Source: Paramecium tetraurelia | Lineage: Eukaryota; Ciliophora; Oligohymenophorea; Peniculida; Parameciidae | Assembly (NCBI RefSeq): GCF_000165425.1 | Contig: NW_001799006.1 | Span: 177,710 to 241,709 of the forward strand | DNA: 64,000 nucleotides | Reading direction: 5' to 3' | In this document: positions 35,673-47,871 of the stretch, piece after piece | Numbering within the stretch: the stretch's first letter is position 1 | Layout of the letters: every line of letters begins with the position of its first letter | Made by a program: the position numbers and the translations under genes | The notes under the pieces: generated by a model | Databases searched by the model: none | What the model saw: the letters and a program-made list of their open reading frames with translations, nothing else | Told to the model about the DNA's origin: nothing

Positions 35673-37378
35673 ATGAAATCAAGCATACAATCATATGGAT
35701 TTCAAATAAGTATTATACGCTTCGGAGATGAAAAAGTATACGAGTACAAATCGATCAACAACAACATAGCAGAGGAGTTTTTGATGTGTGACTTGTTCAT
35801 ACACTCCCCGTATTTGCGACAACATACTAAAATGATTAATAAGGAAAAATTCATATTCAAATTTGAGACTGATAAATTACTTTCATCTCTTCAAACACAA
35901 GATGAAAACTTATTGGTAAAGATAGCACGTATTTTAAATTATTAATAACCATAGGATAGTTGTTAGAAGCAATTTAGATTTTACATTAACACAACATCCC
36001 AGGGAGAACTTTCAATATTAATAATATATTGTGGAATGAAACCTAATAAAAAATCACTCTAATGGAGTTTGGCTTATCCTCTCCACTAATAATCTACCCT
36101 CCAGAATTGCTCAATAAAAAATATCGATGTTATGGAATTGAAATTGATTAATTCTTGATAGGGTGTGTACTTTACCAATTGTATTTTCGAAAACCTTTAG
36201 AATTATAAGAACAACTATTAGATATGAACTTTCGCGATTTAAATATGGAATTATCTAAAATTCGATCACCGCTCATTAAAGAACTCTTGATTGGACTACT
36301 TCAATTTAATTTATCCAAAAGAATGCAATTTAAAGATCTGGCTAGACTCCTTAAGAGCAATCAGGGTATACAAGAATTTTATTCTTAAATTAAAACATTC
36401 AAACCAAAATAGAATATTATTGACTAGAGGATTTTCTTCAGAGAATCAAGATAAGAGAAGAGTTCCACTTACATTCTCACTGATACTGCCTTATAAGAGT
36501 CTTTGATTATTCCACTAGATTAATCTTTAAGCTCTTTTCAATCAACAACATAAGAATCCTTTAAACAAGTAAAGAAATTTTCAATTGTTGAAAACACCTT
36601 GATGGAGTACCAATTTAAATTAGAGGTAAGTAAATTCCAATGTTTCGATGAAGTTATAAGTATTCTGAAAGATTACAACCAAGACATAGTCCCTGAACTA
36701 TGTTTAACAATATTGGCACTTAATTTTGGAAAAGTCTACTTTCACCTATATTTGATTAGAGAACTAGAAATTGAAAATTCTACTTGCTTCTCTAAAGATG
36801 ATCTAGAAATGAAGTTATGGAAATCATATAAAACTTTTAATTCCAAAACAATAAACGATGAAGTTTAAAAATTAAAAACCAATGCAAATATGTTGAAAGT
36901 GTCATTTGATAGGGAAAATGAAATAAAATGCGTTTAATTACAGATTAATAAGAATGAAGTCGATAATTTAGATTTGTTGTAATTATAGTTGTTTAATCTT
37001 TAATACTTCAATAATTCTTTGAGTAATTAGGAACAATCAAACAAATTTCTTGATGCATATCGAACTTAATGTTTGATTCAATTGCAAATAATAAATGAAA
37101 ATCTTGATTTTACAATGAATCTCCAAACAGCTCAAAAACTAAGGTAGGGCTTGATTTTATGCGCATTTGCAGATATCCTCTTTAAACCATAACTTGAATG
37201 TCATAAATATATTTTGGAAACCTTGAATATCAAAGAGATTTCAAATTATCAGCAATTTATTGAATACATTAAACTAGATATCAACTCATTCAATGAATGG
37301 TTCTAGTAGGTGGTTAATTACTTGATGAAGCACGAAATAGGTAGAAAATATATCAACTATTTGAATTTAATATTATGA
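35673..37378 (+). CDS. Pseudokinase, tandem copy 1
   Basis: 559 aa with one 26-nt intron at about 35931-35956. A kinase C-lobe is recognisable at residues ~80-200: LLEAIQILHQHNIPGRTFNI then NNILWNE aligns with the catalytic loop, but HRDxK is GRTFN, so the catalytic Asp and Lys are gone. LMEFGLS replaces DFG (Asp to Glu), and YPPELL replaces APE. IDQFLIGCVLYQLYFRKPLE matches the aF helix (SLGCxxYEL). The N-lobe is short and lacks a P-loop. Downstream ~350 residues are helical with no named domain. The head-to-tail neighbour shares the same altered motifs, so both likely bind partners rather than phosphorylate. Confidence 0.75.
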
Positions 37379-37459
37379 TTAATAAATAATTATAATTTTT
37401 GGGACCTCCGCTTCTATTGATCGAAACTATATTAAAATTATCATATCTCAATTTAAATA

Positions 37460-39256
37460 ATGAATATTAATCAAATTGGGGAGCCATCCAGAATAAAGTC
37501 TTGTACTTTTGATATAAGAGAGGTATCCATTTAAGGTCAAAAATATTTTGCTTATTACAAGAAAAATACGATGAATCAAGACTTAGATGAATATCTAGCT
37601 CTGGATTTAAACTTAGTTCATAATTGCAAGTATCTCAGAAATTACAAAAGGAGTGCAGATGGGCATAATTATAAAGCCTTTGAATATCCTGGGGAATACA
37701 AACTATTAAGAGATCTCATTAAACCCAAAGAAGAAACAATATTGAATATTGTTTCTGATTTAGTGTCTGCTTTAATGATTTTACATTCTAATTCACTTCT
37801 TGGTAGATGTTTCAATATTGATAATATTATTCTGATTAATGGAACGACCCCAATGTTAATGGAATTTGGATACTATCCAAAAATGGATTACAAAGTGCCT
37901 GAATAAGTAATCAGCACTCAACTGAATGAGAAGGTAGACTTGTTCTTGCTAGGTAGAGTGATCTATTATCTAACTGTTGGTAAAGAGTTGCCAAATTACA
38001 CTCTTAATAATTTTGGTGAAAATGAAGATAAAATTAATCTTGCTATTGCAGAAACAAACTACTCTTAAAAATTAAAAATATTTATTTAAGGACTACTCTA
38101 AAAAAATAGATCTTAAAGAACTGATTATTTAAAATTGGTTTAGATGTTTGATACTCCAAACAGTTCAATATTGTTGAGTTTTTATTAGAATGAGTTTTAG
38201 AATTGCAATATAATAATCAATGAGCAATTATAAGCAAGATAAAACCAAGATGTTGAAATTGAAGAAATAGTTCCATTTATTATTGTCCCTATTATTAATC
38301 CTAACAAAATTAAAGGACCTTATGTTTAATAAAGATAAAAACCTAATATTATAGGAGATAATTTAGAACCACCGGAATCGCCATCCTTTTTAGGTGATGA
38401 AGACAATTTCAATCCTCCTATTTTAAATACATAGCACCCATTAATTAATTGTTTTGAGGTGGATTCAGAAGAAATTAATAGAGAGCTATAAAATATATTA
38501 CCATTTTATATTGAGTCTTTTGATCAATAATCAATCTGGAATAATATATTCTTTTCTTTATATCGTTTTGGTTTGGTGAAAAAATTGAATGAGATGATCA
38601 AAAATTTTAAAAGATTAAGTGATGATTTAACTTTATGGAAGACCAGCTTTGCCTTAAGTAAAATACATATAGTTTTGCAAATAGAATTTATTAATGACTT
38701 AAATTAGGACAAAAATGTATTTGGTATACACTAAGGCGATTGGGTTTAATTTATTTCTAAGAATAAAGATTATAAAATAATGAAACACAAATTGCAATAT
38801 GAATTGGAAAAAGATCAGAAACTCTTCATTGGTCTTACATTCTCTTAATTATACAAAGGATATTCAATATTTAGATAAAATCCACCATAAAATGATCATT
38901 TTTTAAACAATGTAATTATAATACTAAAATAATAGAATTTGCAATACGAGACTTTTGAAGAATATAAATTAGCATATAGAGGAATTTTAAGTGAATCTTT
39001 AGCATTCTTTGAAAAATGTTAGGGAAGAGAGTATTCTTTAATTAAATTATTTCTTCTAATATGCCTGAAAATAAACAACATATGTGACATAGACGCAATT
39101 TAAGAAAATTTTAAATATGTGGGGCAAGTCTTAAATTTACCATAAGTTAGTTCAATTAAAGAAATAGAATACTTTTTCAAAAATAAAAGTGAAACTAATT
39201 TTGATGAATTTTATAACATAATAAAAAGTAAATTCTTTGCTTAAAATCAATAATGA
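37460..39256 (+). CDS. Pseudokinase, tandem copy 2
   Basis: 598 aa, intron-free, 81 bp after copy 1. The same layout as copy 1: ALMILHSNSLLGRCFNIDNI aligns with the catalytic loop (HRDxK replaced by GRCFN), LMEFGYYP sits at the DFG position, and YKVPEQ at the APE position, then DLFLLGRVIYYLTVGKELPN as the aF-helix region. The long helical C-terminal region includes an acidic/Pro-rich linker (PPESPSFLGDEDNFNPP). Sequence identity to copy 1 is low outside the motifs, so the duplication is old. The gene lacks the 26-nt intron of copy 1, whose position falls just before the LHxxN motif. Role unknown; a signalling scaffold is inferred. Confidence 0.75.
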
Positions 39257-39535
39257 ATTATTATATAATCTATTTGTCATTAAATTTCATTGAGATTTAT
39301 TTATCAATATTATTTATATAGGTTGAGCTACTGATAAGAATTATTTACATTAAAAAACTTATATAATTGCATTATAGTTTAATAATAATATAAGAGAACG
39401 TTTCTTTCTTGTCATTTTCTTAAATAGATATTTTTTTAATATATTGAAAGTTGTAAATATTACAAATCATACTTTTGGATAATTTCTGATTTAATAGATT
39501 ATATAATAAAATAATTTAATTATAAAAATAATAAT

Positions 39536-40994
39536 TCATTGAGTACATTATATCTTTTGATTTTTGGGCGATGTCACATTATTTGGATCTCCTTATAATC
39601 CTAACTAAAATGCGTGCCATTTTGATGGTAGAGGAGGTTCCTATGCGTGTAGAGATTACTTATCCGATATTTTATCTTAATTTTCAGATTCTTTATCTAG
39701 TTCAATTTCTATCTCCTATTTGATCGCCATATCTTTTTCATTTATTTAGTCTTCTTTGGCAACTACTTATTCGACATTATAAGGTAATCCTAATACATGA
39801 CTATTTTGAGGACAGTGATTCTGATTTTCATTATCAATATCATCTTCATCAGAACTTTCATTTAACTAAGGTTCTGAATCTTCAACTATCACTTGATTAT
39901 ATATCTATTTGTCTTTCAAGTCATCCAAATCTTTTGGTTTTGACAATTATTTAATCTATTGTTTTTTATCTTAATCATTTCCAGGAGTAGTAGGTTTAGA
40001 AGTGAATAAACTAGGAATTTATGTAAATTATTGCTAAGTCTATTAATTGTTTTTCTTACCATCTTCTTATTTATTAGAGAAATAATTTGGATTAGATTTC
40101 TTTGTATCTCCAGTCTTTAAAGATAATTGTGATTTTAAATCGAAACGCTTTGATGTTGATAATAATTATCCATAACCAGTACTACTCTCATTTTGTATCT
40201 ATTTATTTTATACATTCTATGTTTTCATCACCTTATCCTTAGATTCTTTTTTGGCTTTGATATATTCATACGTAGATATATTATTCCATCTAACATAAAT
40301 GATATTTGATTACTTGAAGTATAAGTGCATAATTAATAAGTATGCCAACACAATAAATACTGGTGGGTCTACTGCTATACAAATATACACAAACACCTCA
40401 AAATTGGTATGCAGAACAAGTAATTTGATATCTTAACCAATTCTAAATATCTTGAGTGCAACTAATGACAATACTAAGACAAAGAAGTAGGAATAATTCT
40501 TATCTCCAATACAATTATTCAACCAAATACAATGATGATCGAATTTTGATACGCATCTAATTACTACTCTTTAATACTTATTGCAACTCCAACAGTGTTT
40601 CGTTTTCTCTTGAACATGTGCTTAGCATACCAAACAATATGATTTAATGTCAGTCTTAAATTCTTTTCTTCGAATAGCAATATTTAATTATACCCTTGTA
40701 GTTTTGATAATTTTTCTTCCTTTACTAGAGAATCAGTAGGATCTATTAATGTGGCTCTGAGACATGAATAAATAATGCAAGTAGCTATTGCTGTGAGAAG
40801 TATTAATTGGAGTTCCTGAATGAAAACATCAATACCTTCATTCCTGTTTCTTCAAATTCAAAGGCAAAAAAATTTGCCACAATTATATCATATAGAGTGT
40901 ATATCCAACTAAGTGATTGGTAAGGGTTGACTCCATTAATCAATCCATTTCTGCGGACTGGCCTGAGACGCCCTTGTTTTATATCAACGTCCAT
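39536..40994 (-). CDS. DHHC-type protein S-acyltransferase
   Basis: Transfers palmitate to cysteines of membrane-associated proteins. 470 aa after introns of 20 and 26 nt, giving exactly 471 codons. The Cys-rich domain reads [20 protein letters not shown], then [19 protein letters not shown], with the DHHC motif intact and the usual CIWLNNCIG tail; [11 protein letters not shown] upstream matches the ZDHHC1/11-type DPADxNV motif. Four transmembrane segments flank it ([63 protein letters not shown]). The ~190-residue C-terminal tail is Gln/Lys/Ser-rich and acidic, likely cytosolic. Probably in Golgi, plasma or alveolar membranes. Active residues present. Confidence 0.92.
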
Positions 40995-41273
40995 TATTAA
41001 TATTTAAAATATGCATATGAATCATAATTTATTGAGCAAGTAAATCATATGTGTAATCTCATTTATTTAACCATTTCATTTTTCTCCTCCTCATTACAAT
41101 ATTAATCTTTGAAAATTACATAACTTATAGTACTCTTATAGTCAGGCTTAATTTAAATTAATAATTCGCTCAATGTGATAAATAATTTCTGATAGAATAA
41201 TTGAAGCTCATTACATTATCATAACAAAAACTTTGAAAATACATTGTTTTATATTGATATTATGATAAAGGAC

Positions 41274-41627
41274 TCATTAACTCAAATATGTTGCCATGCT
41301 TCCAGTTGCACCTGTACAGAATCCTTATGAAACATATTTTACAAATCCTTCTGGAAGATATGCTACCAGTCCTGTTGAATTAAACATTCCTTGAATAGTT
41401 TTATTCGGTCCAACTTGTAACTGTGCAACAGGTGTCCAATTATTTGACAGATTTGATATAGAAGTAGCAGTTGTTCCGGTGTCAGGCATATTATGGACTA
41501 GATAGCTGCCAGAATCATTAACAACTACAATTCCCCAATGTCCAACAATATCAACAACTTCTAAAGATCCTTCTTTAGGTCTTTTATAGATAGTGGCTGA
41601 ATGAATTTTATCAAGGAGGTATGACAT
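41274..41627 (-). CDS. Small protein with LRAT/NlpC-P60-like motifs
   Basis: 117 aa, no intron, from MSYLLDKIHSATIYKRPKEG. The segment VDIVGHWGIVVVNDSGSYLV followed by HNMPDTG has the His-Trp-x-Ile ... Val-His signature of LRAT/NC and related papain-like folds, and a Cys lies near the end in VSQGFCTGATGSMATYLSQ. In true LRAT/NlpC enzymes a Cys and one or two His form the active site, but the order and spacing here differ, so enzyme function is uncertain. There is no signal peptide. The gene stands alone with ~280 bp and ~820 bp of empty DNA on either side. A bacterial-origin small hydrolase or a non-catalytic relative are both possible. Confidence 0.5.
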
Positions 41628-42446
41628 ATATTTAGAAAATTATTATCATAAAAAAATATGAAGAAAGATTTTAATAAATAAAGTGGAGGGTATCTTCCAC
41701 CATCCCCTTCTTAGAATAATCAAAATGTTACGTATTAAGGAACACTCAATTAATTATTAAGTAAAATTTTTCTCTACTATACAGATCCTTTTAATATTTA
41801 TAATAGATTCGATATTCTTCTTTGTAATCCTCTCAAGTATAAACATCTTCTATCTTCAAAATATCTTGATGTCAACCTATATTACTAAAAGTCTAATTAA
41901 TTTATGTAACTCTAAGATAAGGGCACCTATTTTCAGTCTACTCCTTTACTAATAACATGAATTCTATTAGGCGTAATTCTAGATATTACTATTATTAAAA
42001 TAGGTTAATAATTTTTTGCTTCTGCTGATTAAATATATATTGCATAATAACCTAAAAACGACAAGGTATATTAATGACTTTATAGAGATAATTAATAATA
42101 ATCTATCTAATTTATTGATTACTTTATTACGATTTGTATCCTCATTAATTTATTTGTATTCCTGTCTATAAACCAGAATATAACCTGAATGAGTTGAATG
42201 CACGAATATATAACACATCAATATTGCAAATTATATATAGATACTAAAATAATATATAAAATATATTTATAGAATAGTAGATCAAAAATAATATTGTTTA
42301 TTTTGATAGAATGTAACAATCTCTAATTTTTGGAATTGTGATTATTCATAGTTATATTTATTTATATATTTCTTATTAATTATATTTATTTGGCGTAGAT
42401 GATAATAATAATATAAAGTAAAAGTGTAATAATATTAATTATTAAT
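41628..42446. other. AT-rich intergenic region
   Basis: About 820 bp between divergent genes. No long TGA-free frame with protein-like composition on either strand. A short inverted repeat is visible near 41681-41704 (ggagggtatcttccacc). Confidence 0.45.
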
Positions 42447-43830
42447 ATGGATCACATGGAGTAATTGTGTTAGTCTGAATAATAGAAACCTCAATACCAA
42501 TAACTTGTATTGCCAATTTACTAATAATAACTGTTCGTTTCTCACGGACCAAAATTGGGAAGAAGTGTACAACTTAAATGCAAGGGTTTCGATTAAGTTG
42601 ATTCTCATCAATCTGGCGATCCAAATTATCATCAAATTTCATAGAATCAGTAATCCTTTAATGGCAAAACAGTTCATTCCTAAATGCAGTCCATGGTATC
42701 TCAAGAAATAAAAACTGAAGGTTTAAAAGTTTTGGTAACTGAGGAAGCAAGATAAAAAAAAATAATCTTAAGAGGAGATTCTGGATTATCCTGGTAATCA
42801 GAACTAAGACTTGAGATTAAACCTGAAGAATAATCAAAAGAATCAAAAGATTTATAAGAATGTCAAATCTGCTATGTTGATAAACCCAAAGAATAATTCA
42901 TAGCCCCACTAAATTGCAAACATGACTTCTGTAGTGATTGTCTCTCTTAACATCTCACTTAAAACATTTTGAAGGGCAACGTTCTAAGTATCACTTGTCC
43001 ACAAACTTCGTGTACTGTAGCATTTAATGATGAACAAATTAAAGGGCTAGTTTAGGAGAAGATATATGAAAAATATAAGAGATTCTATAACAGACAAGTA
43101 ATTAGTTAGAACAAAAATGTGAGATGGTGTCCAAAACCAGTAATATATATTTTTTATAATAGGATTGTGAAAATTATGTAATAGGAAATGGAAATGATTT
43201 ACTTACTTGCATTTGTGGATAATCTATTTGTTTTCAATGTGGGAATCAATATCATAAAGGAATGAATTGCATTTAAGCTATGGATGCTCAATATTTGTAA
43301 GCCAGAAAGGATAATCTAATATTTGATTGTCCCAGTTGCAAGGCTCCTATCCAAAAAAAAGGAGGGTGCAATCACATGACCTGTTACAAATGCAAATATT
43401 AATTCTGTTGGCTATGCAGAGGCAAGTATTCCTCATATCATTATGTAATTTTCAACGTATTCGGATGTGTCTGTAATTAATCATTTCAATCATAGTCCCT
43501 GGTGGATAGGGATCCAATCTCTAACCTTTCAAAAATCCTATGTTGCTAAGAGTTATGATGATCATTCCAAAAATATTACTTACTATTGTCCTCGTTTCAG
43601 TATTATTAGCCCTTTTGCCATTCTTCCTCATGTACTTAATAGTTGCAGCTCCTTATGAACTTTCTAGAAGACTATGTGGATTTAGATTAAGAAGATATAG
43701 ATTAGGAGGCAAAATAGGTTTTGGAATACTTTACTTCTTTTTGGGAGTATTATTATCCCCTTTGACAGTTGCCATTGCCATACTGGTCAGCCCGTGTTTT
43801 TTGATATTTTATTTGTTGGATAATATCTGA
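42447..43830 (+). CDS. RBR-type E3 ubiquitin ligase with C-terminal membrane segments
   Basis: 443 aa after introns at 43140-43162 (23 nt) and 43467-43495 (29 nt). RING1: [20 protein letters not shown] then HDFCSDCL and [55 protein letters not shown]2: [31 protein letters not shown], with the HMTC Cys expected to carry ubiquitin as a thioester. FNVFG then PGGQGSNL follows, as in RNF144/RNF19-type ligases, and the C-terminus has two hydrophobic segments ([40 protein letters not shown]). It probably anchors in an internal membrane and takes ubiquitin from an E2, downstream of an E1 such as the 22-29 kb fusion. The N-terminal 140 residues are Gln/Ser-rich and not conserved. Confidence 0.9.
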
Positions 43831-43885
43831 TTTATTATACTAATTTTATATATTTTTTATTAGCATCTTCCTTTATAATTATTAA

Positions 43886-44572
43886 TCATTAAATGTCCTT
43901 AAGATGAATAAATATTTCGTTAACTCTAATACACTCCAACTGACATTTCTCACATGTTGTTTTATCCTCATCCTATTTCTCCCTGCATTTTGGACATATT
44001 TTCACTCCTTGACCTTTCTTCTCAAAAAATATGTAATTTGTTTAACAATTCTAACATTTCGGATTTTCTATTGATTCTCTAGGTGTCATACAAGCCAAAC
44101 AATGTTTCAAATAATCTAAATTTAAAATTTTTAGATTGATAACCTTAATTCATAATTGGATCAAAAAGTTTGAAATCAATTAACAGTTGTAATTCATCCA
44201 TTGATCCAATATATACTTTGTGAATGAATATGAAAGGCAATGGGTCTTAATTTAATCTTTATTGCTTCACCCATTATTAACACATTGGATTATCACACAA
44301 ATTAAATCCAAAAGATTTTAACTTCTTGTTTTTTATAAAAGTCAATAATCTAAATTTATATCTGAGTATATAACCTTTAAGTGGATGTTGTTGCTTTCAT
44401 GTTGAAACTGATGCTCGAATAATAGAAATGAAATTTCTCCCTTAGTGAAGGAACAACTTGTCTGGAAGCTTTAATGTGCTTTCTTAATCTCCAAAACTTT
44501 TAAATTGTCAAAGCATTAATTTCTTATTCCTATTTTATTATTGAATTATACTATTTCTTGATCTTAATCCAT
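43886..44572 (-). CDS. Glutaredoxin-like Cys-rich protein (GRXCR type), no redox motif
   Basis: 199 aa with introns of 25, 34 and 28 nt, an exact 200-codon model. The middle resembles the C-terminal half of a glutaredoxin fold (DPLPFIFIHKVYIGSMDELQ, compare LPQVFIxxxYIGGxDEL), but no CPxC/CxxC redox centre precedes it. Then comes a zinc-binding-like tail with repeated CxxC pairs: CLAC, CQNC, CPKC, CEKCQLEC. This pairing of a redox-dead glutaredoxin with a Cys-rich tail is the plan of GRXCR1/2 and plant GRXC-like proteins. The 34-nt intron lies where a CDNPMC stretch would otherwise be read; if it is retained, extra Cys residues would appear, though then the frame upstream breaks. The convergent RBR gene ends 55 bp away. 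Confidence 0.65.
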
Positions 44573-44612
44573 TGATAAATAATATAAAAAAACTATAATA
44601 TTTAATATCAAT

Positions 44613-45731
44613 TCATGATTTTTGTAGTGCCTTAAACATATTACTAATATCAACAGAGCAAGTAGTATTACCTGACCTTGGAATAAATGGATGATTCATT
44701 AATTTTATAACATTCCATCTCTTATGGGGTTCTTATCTATTATAATTTGACTTTTCAATTTACTAAAAACAATGTGCTAGAAATTCTTTTATCTAAGAGC
44801 TTAAGTTTGGTGGGAAGGCTGGAGGCTATCCTTTCATGATCTCCATAATAATTTGGTATTAATTTTTGGTTTCATCTGACCAAGGAGGTTTACCTGTGAG
44901 CATCTCAATAATTGTGCATCCCAAAGACCAGATGTCTGCAAATCTCCCATGTCCCTTTCCACTAATCACTTCAGGTGCCATCCAATTAGGAGTTCCTGTA
45001 AAAGTCTTGCATTCCTCTTTGGCAAATGACAACCTTTTACTGGAGCCAAAATCAGCCAATTTACAAACTCCAGCTCCATCTACGAGAATGTTCGCTCCTT
45101 TAATATCTCTATGAATAATTCCATTTTTATGTAAATACTCAATCCCAGAGAGTATTTATTTGGTGTAGATTTGGACTAGATTCTCTGGGAATTTGCCATA
45201 CCTTTCTAATAATGATTTAATAGATCCACCGGACACATGTTCTAGAAACAAATTAATATGACTTTAAGTTTGTTCCATTCCTAAATACTTTACAATGTTT
45301 GGATGATCTAATTTTGATAGTACTCTTATTTCCTATTCAAATTAATCAATTTTCTAACTACTTCAAGATTCAATATATACAGCTTAAATTTGCTTTGGAT
45401 TGAATCCTTTAATAGACAATTATTTCACAGCTATAAATTATCCCTATTCGATATCCTTGGCTAATTCAACAGAACCGAATGAACCAGACCCTAAATACTG
45501 ATTTAAAGACTGCCATCTTTGATAATGATTTTAATTTTACTTAATACATTTATTTCCTATTTTTTAAACTTTAAATTCTTTATTTTCTAACTCTTTCAGC
45601 TCTCCATCATCAAAATATTTATCATTGTTATCCTTTACTTCTGTGTGATTATCATCTATTAAGTATGGATTGGGCACATCAGCTAAAGTGCTGGGTGGAC
45701 TTTTTTTATTTGTACAAACTACCGATCCCAT
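44613..45731 (-). CDS. MAPKKK-like (STE11/NPK1-type) protein kinase
   Basis: 354 aa with two 27-nt introns at 45354-45380 and 44737-44763, both multiples of three but flanked by family-typical sequence only when spliced. The kinase domain reads [145 protein letters not shown] and [16 protein letters not shown]. These are hallmarks of NPK1/ANP/MEKK kinases (GSIxSLLExxGxFPE, NWMAPEV). The ~75-residue N-terminus begins MGSVVC, a possible N-myristoylation/palmitoylation site (Gly2, Cys6), hinting at membrane attachment. Catalytic residues are complete. Confidence 0.9.
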
Positions 45732-45769
45732 ATTTAATATAAATTTTTATATATAATCAAATGAAATTC

Positions 45770-46422
45770 TCATTTTCTATGAGACACTTTAATAAATTAA
45801 GTTTAATCAATATCAATTTTGTGTTTTTTTAATGTACTATCTATCCATTCAATTAACTTCCCAATGGATTCATCTTAATCTTTTGGATCAATGTCCATCC
45901 ATAATTCAATTCTTATTCTATTTCCTTATTTGGCATTAATTTTATCCAAAACTCTCAATCCATTAATCTAAATAAATAGATTTAGTTACGTGTCTTAATT
46001 CTTCTGTTGCTTATCCTATAATTTGCAAGAGAATATCAATATAAATCTAATCATAAACTGTATAATATTGTGTTGAAATGTCAAATTGAACCTCTCCTCC
46101 ATTTTTATTATTTTCATCCTCCCACCAAGGCTTGATGTCATTTTTAAAAAATTATATCGCTTCAATTTAAGCATCTGCATTCTCATCAGGAAATTGTTTA
46201 AATCTATACTATTAGATTGTAATACATCTTGCATTTTTAAGGTTCGCTTAAAATATCTGATAATTTTGAATATATAGTCTTTTTCATCAGAAATCCTAAC
46301 TCCTCAACAGTTGAAAAAGAACAGATATCAACAATAGTTCTCTTATAATCTATGTTTTGACTAGCATTGTATTTCTCTGATATCGTCCATTTACTACTCA
46401 ACTTATGAAATTTATCACTCAT
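45770..46422 (-). CDS. EIF4E: eIF4E-family cap-binding protein
   Basis: 200 aa with introns of 28 and 22 nt, 201 codons. Cap-binding translation factor of the eIF4E fold. Matches: SKWTISEKYN start, ICSFSTVEELGFL (family: ISxFxTVEDFW), then FFKNDIKPWWEDENNKNGGE (family: LFKxGIxPMWEDExNxxGG, with the second cap-stacking Trp kept), IDILLQIIG, and INGLRVLDKINAKQGNRIRI, ELWM (family: RxKxDKIxIW). The first stacking Trp (human W56) has no clear counterpart: the stretch before ICSF is NIDYKRTIVD, so a Tyr or nothing fills that place, as in class II (4EHP-like) members. It lies 38 bp downstream of the MAPKKK-like gene start region on the same strand. Confidence 0.85.
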
Positions 46423-47871
46423 TAATATTATTTATACAGATCACAATTAATAAAAATAGTTTTCGTAGTTCAAAAATGCTAAATAGTGCGAACAGATTTC
46501 CTGCGTTTCTTGACCTAATTCGTCATTTATTAGTCCTTGAACTCATATATAAGTTCATAAATGAAAGATTATATTAGGACCTGTCTTGAAAATTCAGAGT
46601 AATTATTTAAGGTATTTCAGTAGTATCCTCTAGATAATTGAATAAATCGGATTATTTAAATTTTAAAATATTATTTCAATTTCTCTTATTTCAATATAAC
46701 CATTGGTTAAGTTGTACAATAAGGTACCTTGTAAAACTATAATTCTCAGTCTTCTTTGAAGCTCATATATATCTATAGAATATCTATAGAGTATTTAAAA
46801 TTCTTCTAACTCCAACCAACTGATGAAGATGAAACGCAAATTAAATCCTTGAGTTCAGACATAATCAAAACTGCTTTTCAAATTAATTAAATGAATAATA
46901 TGGTTTCTATCTATACATTATTTCATATTTTATCGCAAAGATCCATTCTCTTTTCAAGAATCAAATTATTTCCTAAATTCAGAAATTCTAACATATTCAT
47001 TGGCTATATGAAATTAGTCATTTTTCTATAAGTTATCTTTAAATAGCATTACGACTTAATAAACTTTGCTGCTTAATATCATAATATACTTTGTGCTAGT
47101 TCGATTATCAACTTGCGCTTTAAAACTCCAATATTTAAGTTTTAGTTATATAATGGTTTCAGATAAATAACTATATTAATTGAGATATTTCATTTGCAAA
47201 TAATTACGCTGAACCATATCAAATATATATATCAAAATCTGTATATAAGAAATTAAAACATGATAAATATGTTCATAAAATTATTTCAAATTCATTATAA
47301 GGTAAGACTTTTGAATTATGTGATTTATTTATACTTAAATGTTAATAAAAAATCATAAATTGTATTTTGTATAGAAATTAAATAAATTTAATATTTATGA
47401 ATTAAAATTAAAGTTACAAAAAGAATAATACAAAAAGAAATTATGTATGTGATCATAATTACTTCTTATCTGTGGAAAGACCTCACACATTAATGGTCAA
47501 CATAATTGAAGAAAAATTTGTCTTACCATCTATTTAAATAGACCCAACATTTAAATTAACATAGCAAGTAATCTGAAATTAAAATAATGATCAGTTCAAC
47601 AAGATTAGTAGTTAAATAGAAATTAACTTTCTAATAGACTTGAGATAGGTAATGAATAATTTTTAAAGAAGAGATTATAGAAAAAAGATATAATTTCTTG
47701 GTCTATTGGATCCTTTTCTTTAATAGTAACTCAGGTTGGTTTTATTCATAAAGAAGAATTCGATTTGGATATTTTTCCGCAATGAGCTAATCATTGAATA
47801 TCATTAATTTACGTACTTAAAAAAAGTGTAAATCTTCCAAAGTTTGATATTTGATTTTGTTAATATATAAT
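46423..47871. other. Gene-poor AT-rich region
   Basis: About 1.45 kb with frequent TGA in all frames of both strands. I see no recognisable gene, RNA or repeat; it separates the compact block from the sparse right third of the window. Confidence 0.4.

Noticed and set aside
42435-42635. Minus-strand ORF overlapping the start of the RBR ligase
   Set aside because: Shadow of the Gln-rich N-terminus of the RBR gene.
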